NCBI GenBank assembly: GCA_964420285.1
Contig: CAYQTE010000022.1
Coordinates: forward strand, 1-64,000
DNA from: CAYQTE01 sp964420285
GTDB taxonomy: Bacteria > Planctomycetota > Phycisphaerae > Tepidisphaerales > Tepidisphaeraceae
Direction: 5' to 3'
DNA: 64,000 nucleotides
Positions within the stretch are counted from its first letter, which is position 1. Each line of letters opens with the position of its first letter. The notes beneath the pieces are model-generated. The model made no database searches. It was not told the origin of the DNA and saw only the letters and a list, made by a program, of their open reading frames with translations. Shown here in pieces: positions 17,504 to 27,565 of the stretch. Both the position numbers and the translations under genes were made by a program.

Positions 17504-20500
17504 ATGGCTCGACGAATCAACACGCAGTTTCTGACCAAGCTCGGCCTGGGGGCTCTTGTTCTTGTCGGCGTCCTGCTGTTTGCCCATGAGTTTCTGGTCA
17601 AGAAGTCGGCCGATCCGTTCATCCAGGCCGGCGACAAGGCCGCCGCCGCTCAGAACTGGGCTGAGGCCGAAAGGAACTATGCCCAGGCTCTGGCGATCGT
17701 TCACGACAACGAAGCGGTGTGGATTCGTCGCGGCGACGTTTTGCTGCGTCTGGTGGAAACCGAGCCGGAACGCATCGGGCAGGACCGCGCCGCATGGCAG
17801 CAGGCCCTGGAGATCAATCCCAAGTCGGCGCCGGCCCTGCAGAGGCTTCTAACCAGCTACGACGAGGAAGCTCGCGTTCGCGATTCGGCCGAAGTTCTGG
17901 AAAAGGAACGCGATTACGCCCAGAAGTTGCACGCGGTCAACCCCGACGACCTGTATGCGGAAACATCCTCGTATCTGGTGACAATCAAGGCGTGGCTGGT
18001 GGGCGTGCAGACCGACAGCGCGACGATCGAGGACGCCCTGACCAATCTCCAGCGCATCAGCAAGGCAGATCCCACCCAGAGCAATCCGCCGTTCTTCATC
18101 GCCCGAGCCCGCGTCGAGCAGGGCTCGGAAGCGGCCGCGGCGAATGATCCGATCAAGGCCGGCGCCTTCTACGCCGCCGCCGAGCGGGTCATGACCGACG
18201 CCGTCAAGAACGTCGAGGATTCGATGGCCAAGGCCGACGAGGCTTCCCTTCCCAAGATGCGTAACGGCGCTGCTGAAATCTACTGGCGTGCGTCACAGGT
18301 TGAGGCGGCCCTGTCCGTCGCCATCGGGCTGGACCCGGCCGTCAAGGCCCAGGACATCCAGCGCGCCCACGACTACATCGACAAGGCCCTGAAGCTGGTC
18401 AATGCGGACGACCCGGCCGTTGTGGACATGAACATCGAGGCCAAGGACATCTACATGGCCATGGGGGACGACGCTTCACACGCCGCGGCGGAGAATGTGC
18501 TGCGTCAATTGCTCAAGCAGCGGCCTGACGATCAGATTGTGCGGTTGGCGCTGGCCCAGTTTCTGTCCGGCGATCCCAACAAGCTTCAGGAGGCGATCGA
18601 TATCCTTCAACAGCCTCAGGCGCCCAATGAGGGACAAAAGAACCAGCTCATTCAATTTGCCAAGGAACTGAAACTCCGCACCACGGCCCAACTGGCCACG
18701 CTGCAACTTACCGAGCTGGACAGCGTCACCGACGACGCCCAAAAACAACAACTGATCAATCAGGCCCAGGACGAATACGATACCCTTTACCGGGCTTGGG
18801 GCGAAAACCTCGACACGCTCAAACTCCGCGGACAACTTGCGCTGGCACGCGGTCAGGGCACCGAGGCCGTCCAGGCCCTCTCCCGCGCCGTCACCACCAT
18901 CCCCGAAGCCTCCAGGAACGACGAGCTTCAGGAGTTCCTCGGCCGGGCTTACGAAATGACCCACCAGGACACGCAGGCGGAGAACTGCTACAACCTGGTT
19001 GTCACTCACCATCCGGATTTCTATCCCGCCCTGCTGCGCCTGACCCGGCTGCGGATCATGCACCAGGAGCTTGAGACCGTCGACTCGCTTCTTCAGACTC
19101 TGGAGCGTCGCTATCCCGAGGACGTCGCGGTGATGGTTCTGCGCCTGGCCTATCTGGATACCAACCGCGAGAAGAACAAGGACGTGATCGACCGCTATTT
19201 CGCCCGCATTCCCGAAAAGACCGACGCTCAGCGGCTTCAGAAGGTCAGCATGGCCGCAGGTCTGGGAAGACTGGACGACATGGCCAGGCTGCTCGCGGCC
19301 GTTGTGGCCAACCAGCCGCATAACGTGCGCGTCATCCAGACTCTGGCCAACTTCTACTTCCAGAACGGCAATTCCGATGCGGCCAAGAAGGTAATTGCCG
19401 ACGGGCTTGCGGCCAATCCCGACAGCCCCGACCTCCAGATCGACTCCAAACGCCTCAGCGGCGCCAGCGATGAGGAATTGCTGAAGCTGGAGCGCAACCT
19501 CTACGGCCAGATTGCCGATCCGTTGACGCGCCACCTCACGCTGGCCCAGATCGACGAGAACGCCAACGACATGTACAATGCCGAGCGCGAGCTCAAAGAC
19601 GCGCTGGCCGTCAAGCCCGATGACGGTTCGATCTGGGATTCGCTGTTCCGAGTCTACCTTGGCCAGAACAAGCTCAACGACGCCAGCGATTGCATCCCCC
19701 ATCTGGCAAAAGCCAATCAGGACCACGCCAACGGGCACCTCTACCAGTTCCAGGTTGCGATGGCCCGCATGGATTATGACACGGCCGTGAAGATCGCGAC
19801 GCAACTGGTCCAGGATCTCCCGGAGCTGTCAGGAGCGTGGTTGTCCCTCGGTCAGGCCGAAGAGAAGCTGGGGAAACCGGAGGTCGCCATTGGAGACTAC
19901 TCCGCCGCCCGCGACCGCCAGAGCGACAACCCCGTGGCGCTGTTGGGCCTGATCCAATGCAACTACACACTGGGCAACAATTCGCAGGCCCTGGAATTCA
20001 TCAAGGACGCCGTCAAAGCCTACCCGGGTGAATCGCGGTGGCTGGACATGGAAATCCGGCATTACCTCAGATTCGGCCCGCTGAGCGAGGCCGAGCCGCT
20101 GCTCAGCCAGGAAGTCACCACGACGCGTACGCCCTCGCCCGCCGCGGTGGGCCAATTGATTGACGTCGAGCTGAAACTGGCTCAGGCGTATTTCCGAATC
20201 AACAGCATGGATGCCGCCAACGCCTGCTTCGGCAAGGCCAACAGCCTCATCAACCAGGCAAAGACCATCTGGCCCGATGAGCCGGCTTTCTACACGCTTG
20301 CCGGCGAAGCCTGCCTGATGGCCGGGCCCGACGGTTATCCCAAGGGTGAAGACGCGATCCGCTCGCTCGCCCTTCGCGACAAATGGAAGAACACTCCCAC
20401 GCCGTACACGATCCTGGCCGACTATCAGTTGTCCGCCGGAAAGCTCGGCGATGCCGAAGGCTCCCTTCGTACGGCCCGCAGTTTTGCCAAGGACGCCCAG

Positions 20501-22213
20501 GCAAAAGACATCGACCAGCAGTTGGCCCGGGTGCTCGCCGCCGACAACAAGATCGATGACGCCCTGGCCCTCCTGGGCGATTCCAGCGATCCGTCGATCC
20601 GCAACCAGCGAATCAATATCAAGATCTCCAACAACCGCATCGATGATGCCGAGAAGGAGATTCAGGCCGCCCTGGATGCCAAGCCCGCCCCGGCGAACAG
20701 CGATGCCGCCGATCTGCTTTCCGAATGGGCCGGCATCGAAATCTCTCGCGGCAACCTGGACAAGGCCGCCGCGCACGTGGCCGCGGCACTCGACAAGGTT
20801 CCGACCCACGCCATGTCCCTGTACTATCGCGGTTCACTCGAAATGCGCGCTACGCCGCCCGATATCGACAAGGCCATTGTTGATCTCACCGCCGCCCGCC
20901 AGCAACTGTCCACCAATCCGCGCATCCACGGCCTGCTCGCCGACGCCTACCATCTCAAGGGCGATCTCGACAGAGAGATGACCGAGCTGGACATCGGCGT
21001 CCAGCAAGCCCCCGGCGACAAGCTCATTCGCCTGCAGCTCATGCAGGCCGACATCAACTCACGGCCGCAGCGGCTTCGCGAGGCCGTCGCTCAGGCGGAG
21101 GACATCCGCAAGTATCCGCAGTTCGCCGGCGACGTGGATATACTCACCGTCGAATCGCATGTGCTGGTCGCGCTGGGGCTTTACAACCAGGCGTATCAGG
21201 CGACGGCGCTGGCTCTTCAGGCCGCGCCCAACAACGCCTCGCTGATCCGGGATGAAATGCAGATTCTCCTGCTCAACAGCGACTACAGCGGTCTGAACAC
21301 GGCCGCGGACAACCTGCTTGCGGCCGTTACCGCCAAGGACAAAGCGTGGTGGATGTATGACTATCGCGCCATCGCGCGGGCGCACCTCAATAACACCGAC
21401 CTGGCCCGTGACGACATGAAGCTGGACCTGGGCCTTGCCCATGACGATCCGGATCTGGCCGTCATGCAGGTGGCCACGCAGGATCTCTGCACGCACGTCG
21501 GCGCCGGCGATGTGCAGGCTTATCTGGCCACGATGCCGCCCGACGACCTCCGTTGGAAGCTGGCTCTGGCCGTCGCCGACATGGCCGCTCCTGATACAAA
21601 GTCGCGGGCCGCCGACGCCGCCAGGCAGTTGGCATCGTCGGCCGATCTGGACAAGTTGAAGGATGATCAGAAGGTTTTTGCCCTGCGCGTGGCCGAGTCG
21701 GCGTATCTGGCGACCAAGCCGCCGATGCAGCAGGACGCGGCCGATATCGACCGCAGAATCCTTAAGATTCTCCCAGACGACGTAGTTACCCTGAATAACC
21801 TGGCTAACCGGCTCGTGGGCATCGACCCCAAGGGCAACCTCAAGGACGCGCTGACATATAGCTCAAAGGCGGTAGATATTCTCCAGAAAGCCGGGCGGAC
21901 CGATCCGCATGTGATCGACACGCTCGGATGGATTCAGCTTCTTTCCGGGAGTTACAATCAGGCCATCAGCACCCTGCAACCCGTCTACTCCAGCACTCCA
22001 GACCTATCCATTTGCATCCATTTGGCCACCGCGTACGCGAAACTGTCACAACCCTTGCAGGCAAAAGTGGTTATAGAAAGGGCGCATGGGATCATTGACT
22101 TGGCGAATCAGGCCAAGCAGTCGGTTGATCCGGATCTCAAGGCGCAGCTTGACGATGTTCAGAAAACCGTGGACAGCCTTTCCGCCGCAAAGGCTGATGC
22201 GGCATCACCCTAA
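17504..22213 (+). CDS. Giant membrane-anchored TPR protein (module A)
   Basis: This 1569-residue protein has one N-terminal membrane helix (LGLGALVLVGVLLFAHEF, residues about 13-30) followed almost wholly by tetratricopeptide-type helix pairs, for example AEAERNYAQALAIVHDNEAVW, AEREL, PELSGAWLSLGQAEEKLGKPEVAIGDYSAA and VDILQKAGRTDPHVIDTLGWI near the end. It should act as a periplasmic scaffold. TPR proteins are regular members of exosortase/PEP-CTERM loci, where they are thought to help polymer assembly. It has a paralogue of similar size and layout at 35790-40127 in module B. The membership in the module is clear; the partner and role are not. Confidence 0.87.
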   Translation: MARRINTQFLTKLGLGALVLVGVLLFAHEFLVKKSADPFIQAGDKAAAAQNWAEAERNYAQALAIVHDNEAVWIRRGDVLLRLVETEPERIGQDRAAWQQALEINPKSAPALQRLLTSYDEEARVRDSAEVLEKERDYAQKLHAVNPDDLYAETSSYLVTIKAWLVGVQTDSATIEDALTNLQRISKADPTQSNPPFFIARARVEQGSEAAAANDPIKAGAFYAAAERVMTDAVKNVEDSMAKADEASLPKMRNGAAEIYWRASQVEAALSVAIGLDPAVKAQDIQRAHDYIDKALKLVNADDPAVVDMNIEAKDIYMAMGDDASHAAAENVLRQLLKQRPDDQIVRLALAQFLSGDPNKLQEAIDILQQPQAPNEGQKNQLIQFAKELKLRTTAQLATLQLTELDSVTDDAQKQQLINQAQDEYDTLYRAWGENLDTLKLRGQLALARGQGTEAVQALSRAVTTIPEASRNDELQEFLGRAYEMTHQDTQAENCYNLVVTHHPDFYPALLRLTRLRIMHQELETVDSLLQTLERRYPEDVAVMVLRLAYLDTNREKNKDVIDRYFARIPEKTDAQRLQKVSMAAGLGRLDDMARLLAAVVANQPHNVRVIQTLANFYFQNGNSDAAKKVIADGLAANPDSPDLQIDSKRLSGASDEELLKLERNLYGQIADPLTRHLTLAQIDENANDMYNAERELKDALAVKPDDGSIWDSLFRVYLGQNKLNDASDCIPHLAKANQDHANGHLYQFQVAMARMDYDTAVKIATQLVQDLPELSGAWLSLGQAEEKLGKPEVAIGDYSAARDRQSDNPVALLGLIQCNYTLGNNSQALEFIKDAVKAYPGESRWLDMEIRHYLRFGPLSEAEPLLSQEVTTTRTPSPAAVGQLIDVELKLAQAYFRINSMDAANACFGKANSLINQAKTIWPDEPAFYTLAGEACLMAGPDGYPKGEDAIRSLALRDKWKNTPTPYTILADYQLSAGKLGDAEGSLRTARSFAKDAQAKDIDQQLARVLAADNKIDDALALLGDSSDPSIRNQRINIKISNNRIDDAEKEIQAALDAKPAPANSDAADLLSEWAGIEISRGNLDKAAAHVAAALDKVPTHAMSLYYRGSLEMRATPPDIDKAIVDLTAARQQLSTNPRIHGLLADAYHLKGDLDREMTELDIGVQQAPGDKLIRLQLMQADINSRPQRLREAVAQAEDIRKYPQFAGDVDILTVESHVLVALGLYNQAYQATALALQAAPNNASLIRDEMQILLLNSDYSGLNTAADNLLAAVTAKDKAWWMYDYRAIARAHLNNTDLARDDMKLDLGLAHDDPDLAVMQVATQDLCTHVGAGDVQAYLATMPPDDLRWKLALAVADMAAPDTKSRAADAARQLASSADLDKLKDDQKVFALRVAESAYLATKPPMQQDAADIDRRILKILPDDVVTLNNLANRLVGIDPKGNLKDALTYSSKAVDILQKAGRTDPHVIDTLGWIQLLSGSYNQAISTLQPVYSSTPDLSICIHLATAYAKLSQPLQAKVVIERAHGIIDLANQAKQSVDPDLKAQLDDVQKTVDSLSAAKADAASP

Positions 22214-22330
22214 ATGGGTAGATGTTAAGGATTTGGGAAATTTTGTTGCTACGGCAGAAAATGCGCGAAAAATGATTGAACTCCGCCGCATTAGCTGCGA
22301 CAATGTGCAGTGGAGCGGGCGGCGGCCACT

Positions 22331-22422
22331 AGGAGGGTTTGCCGTTGATGTGCATCGAGTCCAACAATGTGCGTGTTGTGGGGCTCGGTGAAACGCAGGC
22401 CGTGACCTATAGGAGAATTTGA
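22331..22422 (+). CDS. Possible 24-codon leader ORF upstream of the tyrosine kinase
   Basis: A short frame ATG 22348 to TGA 22420-22422 encodes MCIESNNVRVVGLGETQAVT plus four residues. An AGGAGG Shine-Dalgarno lies at 22331-22336, 11 bases before the ATG or eight before an in-frame TTG at 22345. Its stop overlaps the kinase ATG (TGATG), the arrangement seen in translational coupling. The feature span includes the ribosome-binding site. No homologue is recognised, and a chance frame is possible. Confidence 0.4.
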
Positions 22423-24662
22423 TGACAACGCTACCACAAGCCAGCTTGATGCGTCTTCCTCGTCCCCCCGGTGGGTCGTCTCTTTCGATCCCCGTGAACG
22501 GACCGCAACCGATCATGGCGCCGCCGTCAACTTCTCAGTTGACCTTCAGCGATGTCCTCCGCGTGTTGCGGGCCAACGCCTGGCTGATCATCCTCATGCT
22601 CGTTCTGTCCGCCGCCGGCGGCTACGGCGCCAACCGTTGGCTGGCTCTGTATCATTCCCGTTACACCGCCACCGGCTGGGTGCAGGTTGAAGCGCCCACG
22701 GTGGTCAATCCCGTGATGGGAAGTCCGTCGGTTGAGGACCTTGGCGCACTGGCGCTGGAACAGCAGACCACCGCCCAACTCCTCAAGAACGCCTCGCTCT
22801 TTGCCAACGTGATCAAGCGCGAAGAAGTCCGCAATACCACCTGGTATCAGCAATTCGAAGACAACCACACCATCGGCCAGGCCGCCGCCGCCATCATCGA
22901 TCTCAACGACAATATCACCGTCAATCCGCTCCCCGGCACCAAGCTCATCACCGTGTCGATGTCCTATAAGGATCCGACCGCGGCCAGGACCATCGCCGAA
23001 GCTCTGGTCACCCAGCACATGATCGACCAGGACGAATTGAACCGAACCGAACACAACGAACGTTCGACCGTGTTGAACAATGCCAAGAAGAGCTACGAGG
23101 ACAAAAAGTCCCAGATCAGCACCGTGGTGCTGGAAGCGGCCGCCAAGCTCAATATCAACGCCGACGGATCGTCCGCCAAGATGGTCGCCGCCGACAACGA
23201 TCTGACCAATCTCGCCCGCGTTCAGACCGAATTGCAGATCACTCTTAACAACGCCAAGGTCCAGCAGGAAGACCTCACCAGCCAGATCAACGACGGTGTC
23301 GATCCGATTCAGGTTGTGAAACAGGCTGAAACCGATCCGCAGGTTCTCTCGGATCAGGCCACGCTGAAGTCTCTGCAGTTCGAGCGCCTGGCATTGCTCA
23401 AGAGCGGGCCCGACAGCGACGTGATGAAGGAGCTCAATGCCCGCATCGAAGCGGTTCAGAAGTTCCTCGACGACGACATGGACCGCGCCAAGAACGAGGC
23501 CCGCGCCGAGATGCTCAGCACGCTCAAGAACCAGATCCTTCAGGTTCAGCGCTCGCTGGACAGCATCGCCGGCGAAATCCGCGACAAGCAAAGCGAGCAG
23601 TCCGATCTCTCGCTGACGATGGCCAAGTACCTCGTCGACAAGGAAACCGAAAACGGCTACGCCGAACTCATCAAGGACGCTGACAGCCAGTTGGATCAGA
23701 TCAACAACATCCTCCAGACCAAGTACGCCAGCGGCGTGCGCTGGGCTCGTCTGCCGGTCAAGCCCGACAGCCCCAGCTTCCCCAAGCTTCCGGTCACCAT
23801 GTCCATCGCCATCGTTCTGGGCCTGGGCCTCAGCCTTGGAATTGCCTTCGCCCGCGAGGTGACCGATACCTCCGTCCGCACCCCGCACGACATCACCCGA
23901 GTCGGCGCCATCAACTTCCTGGGCATGGTTGTCCACGAAAGCGACGATCCTCAGTCCACGGGCGCCAACCTCCCGCTGGTGATCTACGAAGCGCCGCACT
24001 CCATGATGGCCGAACAGCTCCGCCAGGTGCGCACTCGCCTCCAGCACGCTTCCAGCCTCGACACCACCCGCAGCATCCTCGTCACCGGCCCCGGCCCCGA
24101 CGATGGCAAGACCACCATCGCCACCAACCTGGCCGCCGGCCTGGCGCTCAACGGCCGTCGCATGCTCCTGGTCGATGCCAACTTCCGCCGGCCCAAGCTG
24201 CATCAGATCTTCGGCCTGGATAACGCCCAGGGCTTTGCCGACGTGCTCAGCTCGGTCGATACGTTCGAGCAGCTTGTTCAGGAAACCAACGTTCCCAACC
24301 TGTTTGTTCTGCCCAGCGGCACCAAGCCCGCCAACGTGACCGAACTCCTGGAAAGCCAGCTTCTCAGCGATTTCATCGAACGCGCTCTGGAAGAATTCGA
24401 CCACGTCGTTTTCGACAGCGGACCGCTTCTGTTCGTTTCGGAGACCGTTGCTCTGGCCCCGCGCGTCGATGGTGTCGTTACCGTCGTCCGTGCCCGTGCC
24501 AACAGCCGCGGCGTTGTCTCCCGCATGCGCGACACGCTCCGCCAGATCAAGGCCGAACACCTTGGCGTCATCCTCAACGCCGTCCGCGCCAATGGCGGCG
24601 CTTATTACGGCCGCGACATCCGGACCTACTACGCCTACCAGAGCGGCAAGCGACTGGTCTGA
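22422..24662 (+). CDS. Wzc-like polysaccharide co-polymerase / tyrosine autokinase (module A)
   Basis: The product has 746 residues from ATG 22422, with AGGAG at 22411-22415. A Wzz chain-length domain occupies residues about 30-500, with membrane helices near 45-65 and 465-485 flanking a coiled-coil periplasmic part. The cytoplasmic BY-kinase follows: Walker A GPGPDDGKTT near 555-564, Walker A' LLVDANFRRPK, and Walker B HVVFDSGP. The C-terminus has a tyrosine cluster (AYYGRDIRTYYAYQ), the usual autophosphorylation site. It should control polymer length and export together with the Wza-like protein. A strong terminator follows. Confidence 0.93.
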   Translation: MTTLPQASLMRLPRPPGGSSLSIPVNGPQPIMAPPSTSQLTFSDVLRVLRANAWLIILMLVLSAAGGYGANRWLALYHSRYTATGWVQVEAPTVVNPVMGSPSVEDLGALALEQQTTAQLLKNASLFANVIKREEVRNTTWYQQFEDNHTIGQAAAAIIDLNDNITVNPLPGTKLITVSMSYKDPTAARTIAEALVTQHMIDQDELNRTEHNERSTVLNNAKKSYEDKKSQISTVVLEAAAKLNINADGSSAKMVAADNDLTNLARVQTELQITLNNAKVQQEDLTSQINDGVDPIQVVKQAETDPQVLSDQATLKSLQFERLALLKSGPDSDVMKELNARIEAVQKFLDDDMDRAKNEARAEMLSTLKNQILQVQRSLDSIAGEIRDKQSEQSDLSLTMAKYLVDKETENGYAELIKDADSQLDQINNILQTKYASGVRWARLPVKPDSPSFPKLPVTMSIAIVLGLGLSLGIAFAREVTDTSVRTPHDITRVGAINFLGMVVHESDDPQSTGANLPLVIYEAPHSMMAEQLRQVRTRLQHASSLDTTRSILVTGPGPDDGKTTIATNLAAGLALNGRRMLLVDANFRRPKLHQIFGLDNAQGFADVLSSVDTFEQLVQETNVPNLFVLPSGTKPANVTELLESQLLSDFIERALEEFDHVVFDSGPLLFVSETVALAPRVDGVVTVVRARANSRGVVSRMRDTLRQIKAEHLGVILNAVRANGGAYYGRDIRTYYAYQSGKRLV

Positions 24663-24695
24663 TCCGCGCGGTTTGGTTCAACCTTTAACATCGAC

Positions 24696-24734
24696 CTCGG
24701 CGCCGTGTTCCTTACGGCGCCGAGTTCGTTTTCG
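24696..24734 (+). terminator. Rho-independent terminator after module A
   Basis: A perfect 11-bp stem (CTCGGCGCCGT paired with ACGGCGCCGAG) encloses the 7-base loop GTTCCTT, followed by TTCGTTTTC. It lies 33 bases after the kinase stop and closes the + strand unit before the convergent nuoB gene. Confidence 0.9.
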
Positions 24735-24869
24735 CTGCCGCTGCGATGAATCGGTAACAGGCAGGAGTTCACGCACGAAAATGCGCCTGCGGTTTTGCGC
24801 ATTCCCATGCGGGCGCGCCGCGACCGTTGGCCACATGGCGATAACGACTCGGGAATTTCGCTGCTGGGC

Positions 24870-25379
24870 CTACGACGCTGCAGCCAGCTCCACGCGCGGC
24901 AGGCCGATCGTCTTGGCACTGATCTTGTCCTGAAGCCGCATGATCCCCTCCATCAGCGCCTCCGGCCGTGGCGGGCAACCGGGCACGTACACGTCCACCG
25001 GCACGATCAGGTCCACGCCCTTCACCACGTTGTACCCCCACTTGAAATACGGCCCGCCGCCCACCGTGCAGGCCCCCATGGCGATCACGTACTTCGGGTC
25101 CGGCATCTGGTGATACAGCCGCTTGAGCCGGCTGGCCATCTTGTAATTCACTGTTCCCGCCACGATCATCAGATCCGATTGCCGCGGCGTCGCCCGGAAT
25201 GCCCCTGCCCCGAACCGGTCCAGATCAAACCGGCTGGCGCCCACCGCCATCATCTCGATCGCGCAGCATGCCAGCCCGAAGGTCATCGGCCACAGGCTGT
25301 TCTTGCGGCTCCAGTTGATCGCGAAATCCATGCTCGTGACGATCAATCCCTCTTCAAAGCGATTTTCAATCCATGACAT
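24870..25379 (-). CDS. nuoB: NADH-quinone oxidoreductase subunit B, solitary copy
   Basis: This 169-residue protein is the complex I subunit that holds iron-sulfur cluster N2 at the membrane junction. All four ligands are present: the adjacent pair in GLACCAIEMM, one in GACTVGGGPYF and one in VPGCPPRPEAL. The segments SRFDLDRFGAGAFRATPRQSDL and YKMASRLKRLYHQMPDPKYV are typical. Length is normal and no frameshift is seen. It is unusual that no other nuo gene flanks it: a kinase gene lies downstream and a divergent hydrolase upstream. The remaining complex I genes must be elsewhere or this is an extra copy. Confidence 0.95.
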   Translation of the reverse strand: MSWIENRFEEGLIVTSMDFAINWSRKNSLWPMTFGLACCAIEMMAVGASRFDLDRFGAGAFRATPRQSDLMIVAGTVNYKMASRLKRLYHQMPDPKYVIAMGACTVGGGPYFKWGYNVVKGVDLIVPVDVYVPGCPPRPEALMEGIMRLQDKISAKTIGLPRVELAAAS

Positions 25380-25472
25380 GATCAGTTACCTTCCATTGGC
25401 CGACAAACGATCCGGCCGGCACAGTGGCGGCGATTGTAACGCAATCCCCCCTTCAAGCCAGAGCACGCGACC

Positions 25473-27215
25473 ATGACCGCCGCTTTTGATTCTATCGATG
25501 CCACGCGCGACTTTCTCGCCGCCCGGCTTCTCCCGCCGCCGCGCCGGCTGGCCGTCTATCGCGGATCATGCACGGCTCCCGATCCCATTCGCGTAACCGT
25601 CGGCGACGTATTTAGCGATAAGCGGCCGCAGTCCTATCGTCTGTCCATCAAGCCTGGACATATCATGATCCTCGCGACCGATGAGGCCGGCGCGTTTTAC
25701 GCCCGGCAGACTCTTGCGCAGATTCGCCGCCTCTATCCGCCGCCGTCCCCGCTTCCACGCCTGACGATCCGCGACTGGCCCGGCTTCCCCGTCCGCTCCG
25801 TTCTTCTCGATATCAGCCGCGACAAGGTTCCAAAACTCAAATCACTGCTTGCCCTGATCGACCGTCTGGCGGAATGGAAATTCAACCAGCTTCAACTCTA
25901 CACGGAGCACACGTTCGCCTACGCCGGCCACGAGGCGGTCTGGCGCCGCGCCAGCCCGCTGACTCCCGCCGACATCCGCCAACTCGATTCCCATTGCCGG
26001 CAACGCCACATCGACCTCGTCCCTAATCAGAACTCCTTCGGCCATATGGAACGCTGGTTGCGCCACCGCGATTACATCCACCTCGCTGAAGCACCCGACG
26101 GCGCTGATACGCCTTGGGGCTTTCGCTGGGACGGCCCGTTCAGTCTCTGCCCAACCGATCCGCGATCGATCCAATTCCTCGCCGGCCTCTACGATCAGCT
26201 TCTGCCGAATTTCACCAGCCGGCTTTTCAATGTCGGCTGCGACGAGACTTTCGACATCGGCCAGGGCCGCAGCAAACGCCAATGCCAGCGCCTCGGCATC
26301 GACGCCGTCTACCTCAATTTCCTGAAGAAGGTCCACCGACTTGTGCGGAACCGCGGCCGCACGATGCAATTCTGGGGCGACATCATTCTCAAGTCCCCCG
26401 GCCGGATCAATGACCTTCCGCGCGATGTCATCGCACTGCAATGGGGCTATGAGGCCGATAGCCCCGTCGATGCCGAATCCGGACAATTCGCCGAGGCCGG
26501 AATTCCATTTTACGTTTGCCCCGGCACGAGCAGTTGGCTCTCGATCGCCGGCCGGACCGACAACGCCATCGCCAATATCGCCCGCAGCGCCGCCGCCGGC
26601 CTCCGCCACGGCGCTGCCGGCCTGTGCGTTACCGACTGGGGCGATCACGGGCATCTGCAATACCCGTTCGCGTCCGACATTGGATTGGCGACGGCCGCAG
26701 TCCACTCCTGGTGCGCCGCCTCGGCCGCCAAGTGGTCAATCACCAAGTCTCTCGACGCCCAGCTTTATCTCGACTCGTCGAACGCCACGGCACAGATCGT
26801 TTATGACCTGGGCAATGTGTACCAATCCCCCGGCAAGCTCGTGTCCAACGCCTCGGTTCTTTTCCGGATATTAGTCCCCACCAGCGCCCGCGCCGACCCG
26901 ATGCCGGGACTGACGCGGGGCGGCTTTCATGCCGCCGAGCACGCCATCGAGAAAGCCATCTCGCGGCTGCCACGTTCGCAAATGGACATGCCTGACGCCG
27001 ACTTATTGAGGGCCGAACTGGAGAACGCCGCCGCCATGTTGAGGCACGCCTGCCGCATCGGCCTGTCTCGCCTCGGCGCGCCGCCGATGAGTGACAAGGC
27101 TCTGGCCGCCGAGTCCCGCCGGATTATCAGGGAACACCGCCGCCTGTGGCTCGCCCGCAACCGCCCCGGCGGGCTGGGCGATAGTGAGCGGCAGTTGCCA
27201 GTGGCGTCCCGATGA
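25473..27215 (+). CDS. Glycoside hydrolase family 20 beta-N-acetylhexosaminidase-like protein
   Basis: This 580-residue protein has an N-terminal GH20b-like domain (residues about 1-100: PIRVTVGDVF, ILATDEAGAFYARQTLAQI) and a GH20 TIM barrel from RDWPGFPVRSVLLDISRDKVP. The catalytic Asp-Glu pair is in NVGCDETFDIGQG, as expected for substrate-assisted cleavage by this family. Further barrel strands include WKFNQLQLYTEHTFAY, VPNQNSFGHM and GAAGLCVTDWGDHGH. No signal peptide is visible, so it may act in the cytoplasm, for example on imported or recycled amino sugars. The substrate is not determined. The gene diverges from nuoB. Confidence 0.87.
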   Translation: MTAAFDSIDATRDFLAARLLPPPRRLAVYRGSCTAPDPIRVTVGDVFSDKRPQSYRLSIKPGHIMILATDEAGAFYARQTLAQIRRLYPPPSPLPRLTIRDWPGFPVRSVLLDISRDKVPKLKSLLALIDRLAEWKFNQLQLYTEHTFAYAGHEAVWRRASPLTPADIRQLDSHCRQRHIDLVPNQNSFGHMERWLRHRDYIHLAEAPDGADTPWGFRWDGPFSLCPTDPRSIQFLAGLYDQLLPNFTSRLFNVGCDETFDIGQGRSKRQCQRLGIDAVYLNFLKKVHRLVRNRGRTMQFWGDIILKSPGRINDLPRDVIALQWGYEADSPVDAESGQFAEAGIPFYVCPGTSSWLSIAGRTDNAIANIARSAAAGLRHGAAGLCVTDWGDHGHLQYPFASDIGLATAAVHSWCAASAAKWSITKSLDAQLYLDSSNATAQIVYDLGNVYQSPGKLVSNASVLFRILVPTSARADPMPGLTRGGFHAAEHAIEKAISRLPRSQMDMPDADLLRAELENAAAMLRHACRIGLSRLGAPPMSDKALAAESRRIIREHRRLWLARNRPGGLGDSERQLPVASR

Positions 27216-27565
27216 GAACATCGCCAGCGTTGCGGCCATTCCAGGTACGAAGCGTAATCGCAAATGCCACATGCAACCCAACCGCGGATGCAGGCCACAT
27301 CACCAGATGTCGCAAAGCGGTACTTGCGTCTTGCCCTCCGCATGCGAAGGAGCGGCCCACATCCATCACGCTCATCGTCAAATCCACCCGTTGATTTCAA
27401 CCCGATGTGGAGCGCGAATCGCCCCTCGCCCTGTTCCTCTCCCCGCGTACAGGGATAGGCGACAAAAGGCACGCCGCCGAATGAGTCACGCACCGGGCTG
27501 CTGACGTACGCTGGCGCCCCGGTTTGACACCGAATCGCCGTAAGGTAATCATCCATCACACGATT
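27216..27565. other. Intergenic region with a fragment of a dispersed repeat
   Basis: About 350 bases without a supported gene. Bases 27435-27460 (CCTCTCCCC then GTAC then AGGG) resemble half of the palindromic repeat found inside two glycosyltransferase genes of this window. Otherwise nothing is recognised. Confidence 0.5.
27435..27460. repeat. Partial copy of CCTCTCCCC/GTAC/CAGGG dispersed repeat
   Basis: The segment CCTCTCCCCGCGTACAGGG matches the arm and centre of the longer copies at 50808-50849 and 55331-55372. It is intergenic here and lacks the following GGGTTAGGGTGGGGG part. Confidence 0.45.

Noticed and set aside
22527..24560. 677-codon - strand open frame opposite the Wzc-like kinase
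   Set aside because: No domain motifs; fully inside a gene with Walker motifs on the other strand.
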